A stretch of 64,000 nt of DNA from Roseovarius albus (GTDB lineage: Bacteria > Pseudomonadota > Alphaproteobacteria > Rhodobacterales > Rhodobacteraceae): contig NZ_FWFX01000001.1 of the NCBI RefSeq assembly GCF_900172335.1, positions 62,001-126,000 of the forward strand. The letters run 5' to 3'. Below the pieces are notes generated by a model. The model searched no databases. It was not told where the DNA came from and saw only the letters and a list, made by a program, of their open reading frames with translations. The position numbers and the translations under genes were made by a program. Shown here in pieces: positions 29,718-38,167 of this stretch. Each line of letters begins with the position of its first letter. Positions within the stretch are counted from its first letter, which is position 1.

Positions 29718-30608
29718 TTACGGGTTCAGTTGCGTGAGGTAGGCGATGATGGCAATCCGCGCGGCGCGATCAGGTTGCCTGCCACGGATCATGTCGGTGC
29801 CGGGAACGGTATTGAATGGATCTGCCAGAAAAACGTTCAACTCTTCGGGTGTCCAGCGTCCTGTCTGCGCTTTCATCGCCTTGGAATAGGGGATGTCCTC
29901 TTGCGAGGCCTTGGGCCGGTTGACGACATCGAACAGGTTCGGGCCACCATATTGTCGCCAGCCGGTGTCGTCAGGCGACAGAGCATGGCATCCGGAGCAT
30001 TCGATCGCCAGTAGGCGACCTTGTTCAAGGTCTGCTTCTTCGAGCTCTCCAGTTTCCAGTGGCTCAACAGGGGCAGGTTTGGCCCCCATTTCCCGAAGCA
30101 ATGATACCATCTCGGTACGGTCCTTGTAGGCGGCGTATTGAATCGCGGGCCAGCCCCAGGTCACCGCCACCGCGTTTACATCGGCATTGTGATCCAGCAA
30201 AAGCCGCGCAGATTCGATTGCGCCGCGATCAGCGGCCATATGAAGCGGGGCCTCTCCAATCGTCCCGCCGCGTAGGTTTGGATTCGCACCCGATATGAGC
30301 AGAGCAGTGACAATCCCGGTGTGGTTATTCCGCGCGGCGATTGCGAGTGCTGTGCCGAAGTCAGTTGTTGAATCTGGATCGGCCCCGACGGACAGCAGAT
30401 ATGTCACGACCTCTTCCTGCCCGTTTTGGGCCGCAAAATAGATCGGCTTGATCAAAGCTTCCGGATCAGGGCCGTCAGGCAATGCCGATTTCAGACCTTC
30501 CACATCTCCGGCCTGCGCGAGTTTAACCAAATTTTGAGCCACGGATAGGCTGGGTAAAACAATGAACAAATACAGCAAGAGCAGTTGCAAGACGAAGCGA
30601 AGTTGCAT
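29718..30608 (-). CDS. Ankyrin-repeat protein fused to a c-type cytochrome domain
   Basis: A 296-residue exported protein. An N-terminal signal sequence (about 1-24, ending LSVA) is followed by about four or five ankyrin repeats (about 28-178, e.g. GQEEVVTYLLSVGADPDS, GAIESARLLLDHNADVNAV), an acidic linker, and a class I-like cytochrome c domain (about 190-296). The heme motif is C204-S-G-C-H208, and GTDM near residue 275 offers a candidate axial methionine. It would be a periplasmic electron carrier with a protein-binding module. This combination is uncommon; partner and pathway are unknown. Confidence 0.85.
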   Translation of the reverse strand: MQLRFVLQLLLLYLFIVLPSLSVAQNLVKLAQAGDVEGLKSALPDGPDPEALIKPIYFAAQNGQEEVVTYLLSVGADPDSTTDFGTALAIAARNNHTGIVTALLISGANPNLRGGTIGEAPLHMAADRGAIESARLLLDHNADVNAVAVTWGWPAIQYAAYKDRTEMVSLLREMGAKPAPVEPLETGELEEADLEQGRLLAIECSGCHALSPDDTGWRQYGGPNLFDVVNRPKASQEDIPYSKAMKAQTGRWTPEELNVFLADPFNTVPGTDMIRGRQPDRAARIAIIAYLTQLNP

Positions 30609-30720
30609 CTTTGCGCCCTCCCTTCAGATGAAATGATCGGAAAATTATAACACGGCAGAGCCATTGCGCCAAAAACCGGATAGATCAAAGCCTGTCAGGG
30701 GAAACTTTCTTAGCCACAAA

Positions 30721-30749
30721 CAAAAACGCCGCTGGTTTCCCAACGGCGT
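30721..30749 (-). terminator. Rho-independent terminator of the rpmI-rplT operon
   Basis: Read on the - strand, ACGCCG (30749-30744) pairs with CGGCGT (30731-30726) around a 12-base loop and is followed by five T residues (30726-30722, one shared with the stem). It lies about 30 bases after the rplT stop. Confidence 0.8.
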
Positions 30750-30775
30750 CTTCAAGTCCCTCGCGAACGACTGGC

Positions 30776-31141
30776 TTATGATGCCAGAGCGCCTTTCGCC
30801 TGATCGACGATGGCACCGAACGCTTCTGGTTCGTGTACGGCCAGATCGGCCAGTACTTTGCGGTCCACCTCGATACCTGCCAGTGACAGGCCGTTGATGA
30901 AGCGCGAGTATGTCAGAGCTTCGTCGTGGCTGCGGACAGCGGCGTTGATGCGCTGGATCCACAATGCACGGAAGTTACGCTTGCGCGCCTTACGGTCGCG
31001 GGTTGCGTATTGGTTTGCTTTGTCGACAGCCTGGCGTGCAACCTTGAAGGTGTTCTTGCGACGGCCATAGTAGCCTTTGGCGGCTTTGACGACTTTTTTG
31101 TGACGGGCGTGGGTAACTACCCCACCTTTAACGCGTGACAT
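30776..31141 (-). CDS. rplT: 50S ribosomal protein L20
   Basis: A 121-residue basic RNA-binding protein with the L20 signature [30 protein letters not shown] and [21 protein letters not shown]. It follows rpmI by 14 bases on the same strand. The terminator downstream closes the operon. infC is not adjacent here. Confidence 0.98.
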   Translation of the reverse strand: MSRVKGGVVTHARHKKVVKAAKGYYGRRKNTFKVARQAVDKANQYATRDRKARKRNFRALWIQRINAAVRSHDEALTYSRFINGLSLAGIEVDRKVLADLAVHEPEAFGAIVDQAKGALAS

Positions 31142-31155
31142 ATTTCAAATCCTCC

Positions 31156-31356
31156 TTAGCGCGCGTAGGGCATCATCGACTTGATGATTTTCGCATCAGG
31201 TTCGCTGAGTGTTGTGGTGCCGCGGGCGTTGCGGATGAATTTGTTGGTGCGTTTGATCATCCCGTGCTGTTTACCAGCTTGGGCTGTCTTAACCTTGCCG
31301 CTTGCGGTAATCTTGAACCGCTTTTTACAGCTTGATTTAGTCTTCATCTTAGGCAT
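31156..31356 (-). CDS. rpmI: 50S ribosomal protein L35
   Basis: A 66-residue protein starting [20 protein letters not shown], typical of L35, with [19 protein letters not shown] place the start at 31356 because AGGAG (31363-31367 on the + axis) precedes it; the frame stays open upstream to 31461 but that extension has no L35 similarity. L20 is known in several bacteria to repress this operon, but I see no certain regulatory fold here. Confidence 0.97.
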   Translation of the reverse strand: MPKMKTKSSCKKRFKITASGKVKTAQAGKQHGMIKRTNKFIRNARGTTTLSEPDAKIIKSMMPYAR

Positions 31357-31479
31357 TTCCGGCTCCTCTTTGGTCGGTAGGGAACGCGCGACTCGGCATG
31401 CCAAGTTGGCCGGACGCGCGGTAGGAAGCTGCCCTATACGCGCTTGTCTCCAATTGCGCAAGGGCCGTCATAAGTGAAT

Positions 31480-32934
31480 CTACACGCCGTCATCGGGTTC
31501 ATTGGGATAGATCAGACTTTCCTGACAAGGGGCGACCCGTAGAATGTTTGTGGTGCCGGGCACATTGAACGGCACACCGGCGGTAACAACGATCTGACTG
31601 TCCTCGGTGGCATAGCCATGGGAACGCGCGGCACGGGCGGCACCGATGACCGCGTGCTTGAAACGGCCTAACTCATCACTCATCACGCAGTCCACGCCCC
31701 AGCTCAGCGCGAGACGGCGCGCGGTGGTGCGCAGGCTGCTCAGCGCAAGGATTGGCACCTGCGGGCGTTCGCGGGCAATCAATAATGCGGTGGTGCCTGA
31801 TTGGGTATAGCAGCAGATCGAGGTGATATCTGTGGCTTCCGCAATTTCGCGCGCGGCGGAAACGATGCCCTCGGCCACGGTGGTGCGCTCCACACGGCGC
31901 GATGCCATGATCACTTGACGATAGGTTGGATCGGCCTCTACTTCGCGGGCAACGTTGTCCATGGTGGTGACCGCTTCGATCGGATAGCTGCCCGCGGCTG
32001 ATTCCGCCGACAGCATGATAGCGTCCGAGCCTTCATAAATCGCTGTGGCGACATCGCTGACCTCAGCGCGGGTCGGCATCGGGCTTTCGATCATCGATTC
32101 CAGCATCTGCGTGGCCACAATCACCGGCTTGGCGGCGGCGCGGCACTGACGGACCAGGCGTTTCTGGATCGGTGGAACGTTCTGCACCGGCAGTTCAACC
32201 CCCAGATCGCCGCGGGCCACCATGATGCCGTCAGACACGGCAAGAATGTCCGAGAAGCTTTCAACAGCCGAAGGCTTTTCGATCTTGCTTAGAACCGCCG
32301 CACGACCTTTGACGAGTTCGCGCGCCTCTTCCACATCTGAAGGGCGTTGCACAAAGCTGAGCGCCAGCCAATCAACACCCAACTCGCAAACAAATTCCAG
32401 ATCGGCACGGTCTTTGTCTGACAGAGCAGCCAAAGGCAGCATCACATCTGGGACATTTACACCTTTACGGTTCGAAATCGTGCCGCCAATGACAACTTCG
32501 GTCTCGGCAAAATCTGCGCCGCAGGCCGTGACGCGCAGGCGAATCTTACCGTCATTAACCAGCAGACTTGCTCCCGGCTCAAGGGCAGCGAAAATCTCAG
32601 GGTGGGGCAGGCAGGTGCGGGTCACATCGCCCGGTGTCTCATCCAGATCAAGACGGAACGTCGCGCCAGGCACCAATTCTTCGGCCTCATTGGCAAAGGT
32701 GCCAACGCGCAGTTTTGGCCCCTGCAAGTCGGCCAGGATCGCAATCGGGCTATCCAACTCTTCTTCGATCTGGCGAATAATCTTGTGCTTTTTAGCAATT
32801 GATTCATGGCTGCCATGGCTCATGTTCAGGCGGAACACATCTGCGCCAGCTTCATGCAGGGCGCGGATGGTTTTGTAATCCTCGGACGCGGGGCCCAAAG
32901 TGGCAACGATCTTGACGTTACGATGGCGTCTCAT
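31480..32934 (-). CDS. pyk: Pyruvate kinase
   Basis: Glycolytic enzyme making pyruvate and ATP from phosphoenolpyruvate. The 484 residues begin RRHRNVKIVATLGPAS, with RLNMSHGSHE, ADLQGPKLRVG, the LSKIEKPSAVESF catalytic lysine segment, MVARGDLGVELP and the ATQMLESMIESPMPTRAEVSDVA block. All are classic pyruvate kinase motifs. A CceR-like palindrome lies about 90 bases upstream. It precedes rpmI on the same strand by about 120 bases. Confidence 0.97.
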   Translation of the reverse strand: MRRHRNVKIVATLGPASEDYKTIRALHEAGADVFRLNMSHGSHESIAKKHKIIRQIEEELDSPIAILADLQGPKLRVGTFANEAEELVPGATFRLDLDETPGDVTRTCLPHPEIFAALEPGASLLVNDGKIRLRVTACGADFAETEVVIGGTISNRKGVNVPDVMLPLAALSDKDRADLEFVCELGVDWLALSFVQRPSDVEEARELVKGRAAVLSKIEKPSAVESFSDILAVSDGIMVARGDLGVELPVQNVPPIQKRLVRQCRAAAKPVIVATQMLESMIESPMPTRAEVSDVATAIYEGSDAIMLSAESAAGSYPIEAVTTMDNVAREVEADPTYRQVIMASRRVERTTVAEGIVSAAREIAEATDITSICCYTQSGTTALLIARERPQVPILALSSLRTTARRLALSWGVDCVMSDELGRFKHAVIGAARAARSHGYATEDSQIVVTAGVPFNVPGTTNILRVAPCQESLIYPNEPDDGV

Positions 32935-33022
32935 GGCAGGTCTTTCCTTAGTCTTTTGCCGCTGGCATGCGCGGCAGACGGGGGCTTGTCAACAGTTCAG
33001 CGTCTTCTGTCACAGAAATTTC

Positions 33023-33034
33023 GTTAACGCTAAC
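33023..33034. promoter_or_regulatory. Candidate CceR-type (LacI family) operator upstream of pyk
   Basis: GTTAACGCTAAC matches the core GTTARCGYTAAC that I recall for CceR, the LacI-family regulator of central carbon metabolism in Rhodobacter. It sits 89 bases upstream of the pyk start and 59 bases upstream of the divergent N-formylglutamate gene. The match is by eye and the regulator is not in the window. Confidence 0.5.
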
Positions 33035-33092
33035 GTTTTTTGTGAATGCGCACCCTGTTCACATTGTCGCAAATCTGTCCTAGAGCAGGACC

Positions 33093-33851
33093 ATGAACGT
33101 ACAAAGCGCCATGACCTACCAACCCTATTTCATCGATGGGGCAGATCGCCCGACACGCTGGCTGATCACCTGTGATCATGCCTCGAACTATGTGCCCCCT
33201 TTTGTGAGCGGCGGTGACCTGGGTATTGCACCCGAGGATATGGCGCGCCACATCGCATATGACATTGGCGCAGCAGGTGTCGCACGCGAGCTGGGAAAAT
33301 TGCTGGATGGCCCGGTGATCTGTTCGAACTTCTCGCGTCTGGTGATTGATCCGAACCGGGGCGAGGATGACCCGACGCTGCTGATGAAGCTCTATGATGG
33401 CACGATCATCCCGGGTAACCGCCACGCGGGTGATGCCGAACGCGAAAACCGTCTGAACAAATGCTACCGCCCGTATCACACCGCCTTGGCCGAACTGGCC
33501 GCGCGGCGCGAGGATACAGTGATTGTCTCAATGCACAGTTTCACCAAGGCGCTGAAGGGGAAGGGCACTCGCCCTTGGCATGTCGGGGTGCTTTACGCTG
33601 CTGATGAACGGCTTTCGGTGTCGCTGGTCAAGCGTTTGGAAGAAAGGGGCGATCTTTGTGTCGGAGCAAATGAACCCTATGGCGGCCATCTGCCTGGCGA
33701 TGCCATCGCGCGCCACGGTATTGCGCACCAGCGCCCCAACACGCTGATCGAGCTGCGTAATGACCTGATCGAATCTGAAGAAGATCAGATCAATTGGGCG
33801 CGTCGCCTTGCCCCGATCCTGAAAGCCGCAGCCGCCGACGACGGCGTATAA
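33093..33851 (+). CDS. N-formylglutamate amidohydrolase family protein
   Basis: A 252-residue protein of the FGase fold: ITCDHASNYVPP near the N terminus, ARHIAYDIGA, NFSRLVIDPNRG, then VSMHSFTKAL and IELRNDLI. These blocks hold the His, Asp and Glu expected to bind zinc. Family members hydrolyse N-formylglutamate (end of the histidine pathway) or related amides; no hut genes are near, so the true substrate is open. A GAGCAGG site precedes ATG 33093. It heads a run of four close + strand genes. Confidence 0.88.
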   Translation: MNVQSAMTYQPYFIDGADRPTRWLITCDHASNYVPPFVSGGDLGIAPEDMARHIAYDIGAAGVARELGKLLDGPVICSNFSRLVIDPNRGEDDPTLLMKLYDGTIIPGNRHAGDAERENRLNKCYRPYHTALAELAARREDTVIVSMHSFTKALKGKGTRPWHVGVLYAADERLSVSLVKRLEERGDLCVGANEPYGGHLPGDAIARHGIAHQRPNTLIELRNDLIESEEDQINWARRLAPILKAAAADDGV

Positions 33852-33862
33852 CGGAGAGATCC

Positions 33863-34204
33863 ATGCCACATCTGATCCTTGAGCATTCTGCTGACCTGGG
33901 AAAAGATCATAACCTGCAGGCGCTCTGCGATACCATGTGGAACCATGTTGTGGCGCATCCGCCTGTCACCGGTCCCGAAACCGTGCGTGTCCGCACCATT
34001 GCCGCCTCCGCCTCGCGTATCGGGGTAGAACCGCAAAGCTTTGTGCACGCCACGCTATTGCTGTTGCCCGGCCGTAGTGATGAAGTTCGCCAAGGCATAG
34101 CGCAAATGGTGTTGGACGCTTTGGACAAAGAGCTGCCCGAGATCGGCAGTATCAGCGTGCGCCTTGATGACTTGAAACCGCCTTACCTCAAGCGCATCTT
34201 GTAA
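33863..34204 (+). CDS. 5-carboxymethyl-2-hydroxymuconate isomerase (CHMI) family protein
   Basis: A 113-residue member of the tautomerase superfamily. After the initiator Met the protein begins PHLILEHSADL, so Pro2 becomes the N-terminal catalytic proline. ATG 33863 is preceded by GGAGAG; a longer open frame upstream overlaps the preceding gene and would destroy the proline terminus. Classical CHMI acts in homoprotocatechuate degradation, but no such pathway genes are here, so another tautomerisation is possible. It lies between the N-formylglutamate enzyme and a DUF1244 gene. Confidence 0.82.
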   Translation: MPHLILEHSADLGKDHNLQALCDTMWNHVVAHPPVTGPETVRVRTIAASASRIGVEPQSFVHATLLLLPGRSDEVRQGIAQMVLDALDKELPEIGSISVRLDDLKPPYLKRIL

Positions 34205-34222
34205 GCATTGAAGGAGAGACCC

Positions 34223-34540
34223 ATGGACGACCAAACCCAGATCGAGCTGGAAGCCGCCGCCTTTCGCACCCTGCGCGCGCACCTGATGGAAAAACGCACC
34301 GACGTGCAGAACATCGATATGATGAACCTTGCTGGTTTCTGTCGCAACTGCCTGAGCCGCTGGTACCAAGAGGCCGCCAACGAGCGCGGCATCGAGATGT
34401 CCAAGGATGAGGCGCGAGAGCTTTTCTACGGCATGACCATGGATGAATGGAAAGCCAACTATCAAACCGACGCCAGCCCACAGCAGCAAGAGGCGTTCAA
34501 AACCGCCTTTGCCGAGAACGTGGGGAAAGGGAGTAAATAG
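34223..34540 (+). CDS. DUF1244 family protein
   Basis: A 105-residue protein with the compact DUF1244 pattern: FRTLRAHLMEKRTDVQNIDMMNLAGFCRNCLSRW split over residues 15-48, then FYGMTMDEWKANYQ. Members are small helical proteins with unknown role. ATG 34223 has AAGGAGAG upstream. Its stop (TAG 34538-34540) shares a base with the GTG start of the next gene. Confidence 0.85.
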   Translation: MDDQTQIELEAAAFRTLRAHLMEKRTDVQNIDMMNLAGFCRNCLSRWYQEAANERGIEMSKDEARELFYGMTMDEWKANYQTDASPQQQEAFKTAFAENVGKGSK

Positions 34541-35004
34541 TGGATTCAAAGAAAGCAACGCAATCACATAGTTTGGAACAAAAACTATGGATGATCGTTG
34601 TTGTTCTCTTGATGATTTTTATACCTCTGTTTTTCGCCAGTTCTCTTTCTTCGTCTGCTTGCAGTAAAGAAATGAGAGATTTTGAACGTAAGCTCAGATT
34701 TTGCAATTTTACACTTAATTTTAAAGGAGGGAGTTATGGGAAAAGGCGAACTCTGTCTCGTCCATATTTCCATCGTGCCATAGCGTTGAGTGAACTTGAG
34801 CAACAAGATGCCGCCAAAGAAGATATGCGGCAGGCATTGTTTATTGCTTCAGACGGTAGGGATTGGAAAAGATTTGATCGGTCACAAACTCGATCTTACT
34901 ATGTCATGGACTTGAATGATCAAATTCGAGAGCACCCCGAGTTGCTGAATGCAAATAAAAACTGGGATGCTGTGCTAGAAGATCTATTCATCGACTTCGA
35001 TTAA
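34540..35004 (+). CDS. Orphan membrane-anchored protein, AT-rich
   Basis: A 154-residue protein starting at GTG 34540, with AAAGGGAG (34526-34533) as ribosome site. It has one membrane segment (about 16-37), a cysteine-containing stretch, and a C-terminal half with a TPR-like helix pair (YFHRAIALSELEQQDAAKEDMRQAL, about residues 76-100) and acidic end. No family recognised. Base composition is markedly more AT-rich than the genes on both sides, so it may be a recent arrival that attached itself to the DUF1244 operon. It could be an anchored adaptor. Confidence 0.6.
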   Translation: MDSKKATQSHSLEQKLWMIVVVLLMIFIPLFFASSLSSSACSKEMRDFERKLRFCNFTLNFKGGSYGKRRTLSRPYFHRAIALSELEQQDAAKEDMRQALFIASDGRDWKRFDRSQTRSYYVMDLNDQIREHPELLNANKNWDAVLEDLFIDFD

Positions 35005-35051
35005 CCAATTGATACCTCGACATTCCCGTCTTGGGGCGTATTCATTTGGGA

Positions 35052-35957
35052 ATGAGTTCTGAAGCAACCTCTCAGCCCCTCAAAGGCGTGTTCTGGATGG
35101 TGGTGACCGGCCTGCTGTTTGTGGGTGTCACTGCTTTGGTGAAATCCATGGGCACGCGCATTCCGGCGGCTGAGGCGGCGTTTTTACGCTATTTCCTTGG
35201 GCTGGTGTTTTTGATTCCGATGATTGGGCCACTTAGATCGTCGCAGATGGATCGCACCTCCTTGGGGCTTTTCGTGGCGCGGGGCTTTGTTCACACATTT
35301 GGTGTCGCCGCATGGTTCTATGCCATGGCGCGCATCCCGATCGCCGATGTGACAGCCATGAACTATATGGCACCAATCTATGTTACTATTGGGGCCGCTC
35401 TGTTTCTGGGCGAAAAACTGGCCTTCCGCCGGATGGCTGCCATCGGTGTGGCCTTGATCGGAGCAATGATTATTCTGCGTCCCGGATTTCGCGAGGTCGG
35501 CCCCGGCCATATCGCGATGCTCTTCACTGCGATTTCCTTTGGCGGTTCGTACCTCTTGGCCAAGAAGCTCTCAGACCGCTATAGCGCGGCCATCGTTGTG
35601 GCGATGCTGTCCATTGTTGTTACCATTGGCCTTGCTCCGTTGGCGGCAATGAACTGGGTCACACCCAACGGCTTTGAACTGCTGGTCTTGTTCGGCGTCG
35701 CCGCATTGGCCACGGGCGGGCACTACACCATGACATTAGCCTTTCGCGCCGCCCCTTTGGCGGTCACCCAACCCGTCACGTTCCTTCAACTGGTCTGGGC
35801 GGTACTCGTCGGCTTGGTGTTCTTCGGCGAAAGTGTTGATCCCTATGTCATTCTGGGCGGCTTGCTGATCGTTGCCGCAATTAGTTTTATCAGTTGGCGC
35901 GAAATGATCCTCAAACGCCGGGCGATTACTCCGGATGTGGTCGCGACAAAGACTTGA
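35052..35957 (+). CDS. EamA/DMT-family membrane transporter
   Basis: A 301-residue protein with about ten membrane segments arranged as two EamA repeats (about 10-135 and 145-285), e.g. AEAAFLRYFLGLVFLIP and APLAVTQPVTFLQLVWAVLVG. DMT proteins export or import metabolites such as amino acids; substrate unknown. I start at ATG 35052; TTG 35031 is possible but less likely. It is a single gene between the orphan AT-rich gene and a cytochrome gene on the other strand. Confidence 0.88.
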   Translation: MSSEATSQPLKGVFWMVVTGLLFVGVTALVKSMGTRIPAAEAAFLRYFLGLVFLIPMIGPLRSSQMDRTSLGLFVARGFVHTFGVAAWFYAMARIPIADVTAMNYMAPIYVTIGAALFLGEKLAFRRMAAIGVALIGAMIILRPGFREVGPGHIAMLFTAISFGGSYLLAKKLSDRYSAAIVVAMLSIVVTIGLAPLAAMNWVTPNGFELLVLFGVAALATGGHYTMTLAFRAAPLAVTQPVTFLQLVWAVLVGLVFFGESVDPYVILGGLLIVAAISFISWREMILKRRAITPDVVATKT

Positions 35958-36003
35958 AGTTTTTAGTCATTGCTGTGTCGCGCTCAAATCTGAACGTACA
36001 TCG

Positions 36004-36429
36004 TTACTGTTGAATGCTTTCCAGATAAAACAACAGGCCTGCCAGTTCACGTGGGGTAGGCGTTAGCACGCCATCAAGCTCAACCGGTACAAGGTCAAGG
36101 GCCATGTCCTCGCCGAACTCAGGCATGACACGTGCCAGATGGCTTTTTTCCGGGTCACCATAGATGTAGCTCAGGGTCTGTGTTTGAGGGAACTCACCCC
36201 CATTTTGCACGCTCAACAGTGTCAGATCTGGTGGAGCGGCGGGTAAACCAGTCGCAGCCGGGCCATCGCCTTTTGCATCGGATCCATGACACGAAACACA
36301 ATTGGCAGAAAAAAACTCTGCCCCATCTGCGCGCGTAGGCATCTCGTTGCTGGTGTCCGTGGTGCATGCACTCAGTGCTGTGATCCCAATTCCAACAATA
36401 AACAGATTTAGAATGTGACTTCTCATCAT
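36004..36429 (-). CDS. Lipoprotein c-type cytochrome
   Basis: A 141-residue exported cytochrome. The signal ends in LSAC with C22 for lipid attachment, so it is probably membrane anchored. The heme site is C44-V-S-C-H48, and the VMPEFGED stretch offers the axial Met. Such small monoheme proteins shuttle electrons in respiratory chains. GGGAGG precedes the ATG. A small-RNA candidate lies upstream on the same strand, so the gene may have a separate promoter. Confidence 0.85.
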   Translation of the reverse strand: MMRSHILNLFIVGIGITALSACTTDTSNEMPTRADGAEFFSANCVSCHGSDAKGDGPAATGLPAAPPDLTLLSVQNGGEFPQTQTLSYIYGDPEKSHLARVMPEFGEDMALDLVPVELDGVLTPTPRELAGLLFYLESIQQ

Positions 36430-36555
36430 GGCCTCCCTCGTTTTGGGGTAAACCTACGCATAATGAGCCTTTGACATATTGACCTGTGTCAACTGACAAA
36501 CCGTCGGATCAAGCGTAGTAAAGCCACTTTTCCTTCGTGTTTTGGCGATAGCCCA

Positions 36556-36590
36556 ACAAAAACAGACTGACGGCGCTTGCGCACCGCCAG
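36556..36590 (-). terminator. Strong - strand terminator
   Basis: A ten-pair stem (36590-36581 with 36576-36567, two G-U pairs) closed by a GCAA loop and followed by a U-rich tail with five consecutive U (36562-36558). It terminates - strand transcription coming from the protease gene or the candidate RNA, before the cytochrome gene. Confidence 0.82.
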
Positions 36591-36643
36591 CCCTTGGCCC
36601 CTGTTGGACTGTGGCCAATCCAGTGGTCAGTTGTCTGACCACT
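36556..36643 (-). ncRNA. Candidate small RNA with three stem-loops
   Basis: Read on the - strand, stem 1 is GTGGTCAG-ACAA-CTGACCAC (36642-36623), stem 2 pairs TTGGCC (36618-36613) with GGCCAA (36599-36594), and stem 3 has ten pairs with a GCAA tetraloop (36590-36567) followed by TCTGTTTTTG. In stem 3 two pairs are G-U, which hold only in - strand RNA and become A-C mismatches on the other strand, so the orientation is set. TAATAA just upstream could be a -10 box. It might be a free small RNA or the 3' UTR of the protease transcript. Stem 1 might instead be a GntR-type operator. Confidence 0.5.
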
Positions 36644-36760
36644 TTATTATTCCGGCCTCAATGACGATTGCCACCCTATCGCCATATCTTTAATAGGTCG
36701 GAATTCGGGCCGGGCGATCATACAAGCAGCAACAATAAACCCTTACCCCGGCCCGCACGA

Positions 36761-37858
36761 TCAGGTTTTCTGATCGCCACGCTTTTCCAAAGTGACATCC
36801 AATGTCATGGATTGGCCACCACGGAAAATTTCGATTTGCGAGATTTCTCCGGCTTCGCTGGTTGCGACAACTTTGGTCAGATCGCGTAGTTCTTCGATGT
36901 CTTTATCTCCGAACTTCAAGATCACATCGCCAGTTTCAAGACCCGACGCTTGCGCTGGGCTGTCCTCAAACACCTCTGCGATCATCACGCCTTCACCAGA
37001 CTTGAGGCCAAGCACATGCGAGATTTCATCCGATACTGGTTTGATCTGCACGCCCAACCAGCTGCGCTCGATCTCACCGTCTTCCTTTAGATCGGCGACG
37101 ATCTCAGTGACCAGATCCGAAGGAACAGCAAAGCCAATACCGACCGAGCCACCATCAGGTGAGAATATTGCGGTATTTACCCCGACTACTTCGCCCTGCA
37201 TGTTGAAAAGAGGGCCACCCGAGTTGCCACGGTTCACCGCAGCATCGGTCTGGATGTAGTCATCAAACGGACCCGAATTGATATTGCGTGATTTGGCGGA
37301 AATGATCCCCGAGGTCACCGTGGCTTCCAACCCGAAGGGGCTGCCAACCGCGATGACCTCTTCGCCGACGCGCATGCTGTCTGATGACCCGAATGTCACG
37401 GCATCATAACCGTCACCTTCGATATCAATCAGCGCGATGTCCGTGAGGGGGTCGGAACCGATCACTTGCGCGTCAATTTCTGTGCCATCTGCCAACGTGA
37501 CCGAGACGGTTTCGGCATTGGCGATGACGTGATGGTTTGTCACGATCAGCCCGTCTTCAGAGATGATGAACCCAGAACCCAGGCCCTGACTTGGGGTGCT
37601 GCCTTTGGGCATTTGTGGCATTTGATCGCCAAAGCGTTTCATGAACTCTTCAAAACGCGGATCCATTTGGGGCGTGTTCGCATCAGCCGATGTTTCTGCC
37701 TTGGTGGTCACTTCGACGTAAACCACCGCCGGGCTTACAGTTTCGACGAGATCAGCAAACCCGCTGCCAATCGGAGCGGCAGCCAGCGCCGGGGTCATTG
37801 CGGTTGCGGCCATGAGGGCTGCGATGCCTGCGCCCGTTGTCTTGCCTGAAAATCTCAT
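36761..37858 (-). CDS. Periplasmic Do/DegP-like serine protease with one PDZ domain
   Basis: A 365-residue exported protease. After a signal sequence (about 1-27, ending ALAAA) comes a trypsin-like domain with His110 (TNHHVIA), the DPLTDIALI aspartate and Ser213 in GNSGGP, then a single PDZ domain (about 270-355, GVMIAEVFEDSPAQASGLETGDVI). One PDZ resembles DegS, but DegS is membrane anchored by its N terminus while this looks cleavable. It likely handles misfolded envelope proteins. It diverges from a TerB-domain gene across 309 bases. Confidence 0.9.
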   Translation of the reverse strand: MRFSGKTTGAGIAALMAATAMTPALAAAPIGSGFADLVETVSPAVVYVEVTTKAETSADANTPQMDPRFEEFMKRFGDQMPQMPKGSTPSQGLGSGFIISEDGLIVTNHHVIANAETVSVTLADGTEIDAQVIGSDPLTDIALIDIEGDGYDAVTFGSSDSMRVGEEVIAVGSPFGLEATVTSGIISAKSRNINSGPFDDYIQTDAAVNRGNSGGPLFNMQGEVVGVNTAIFSPDGGSVGIGFAVPSDLVTEIVADLKEDGEIERSWLGVQIKPVSDEISHVLGLKSGEGVMIAEVFEDSPAQASGLETGDVILKFGDKDIEELRDLTKVVATSEAGEISQIEIFRGGQSMTLDVTLEKRGDQKT

Positions 37859-38167
37859 TTTTGTGTCTCCTACTTGAGTGTGATCTTCAAATAGGGGGGC
37901 AGGTTGTTCTACACTTCGTGTGAAGTTTAAAAATTCTTGAACTTAGATTTTCGGGCAATTTTAGGTTTGGTCGCTTTGCATAGAGGGCCGGTGCGTTGAG
38001 TTTAATTCAAGCTTCAATGCGCACCTTCGATGAAGGATCTGGAGGCATGAAAAGGCAATTTTGGCCCAGAGAAATTGGCGCAGAAAAACAAGACCCTTAC
38101 TAGGCCATATTAGCGCCACACTCATAAGGTGAATGAATTGAGTTGATTACATAATTAAGGATAAATC
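37859..38167. other. Divergent upstream region without a gene
   Basis: 309 bases between the Do-like protease (-) and the TerB-domain gene (+). It should hold both promoters. The part near the + gene is AT-rich, with a weak AAGGA site (38156-38160) before ATG 38168. I found no clear dyad or small gene. Confidence 0.4.

Larger units (their letters stand above)
36430..36760. other. Gap between the Do-like protease and cytochrome genes
   Basis: 331 bases without a protein gene. On the - strand it carries three consecutive stem-loops ending in a U-tract (36556-36643, listed separately). The last 126 bases (36430-36555) would hold the cytochrome promoter; 36644-36760 follows the protease stop and contains AT-rich stretches that could promote the candidate RNA. 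Confidence 0.5.

Noticed and set aside
31357..31461. Longer N terminus for L35
   Set aside because: The open upstream frame has no L35 similarity and the ribosome site precedes the MPKMKTK start.
36623..36642. GTGGTCAG-TTGT-CTGACCAC as a GntR operator
   Set aside because: It fits a FadR-type box by pattern, but no GntR gene or promoter is adjacent and it fits better as the first stem of the candidate RNA. Kept only as an alternative.
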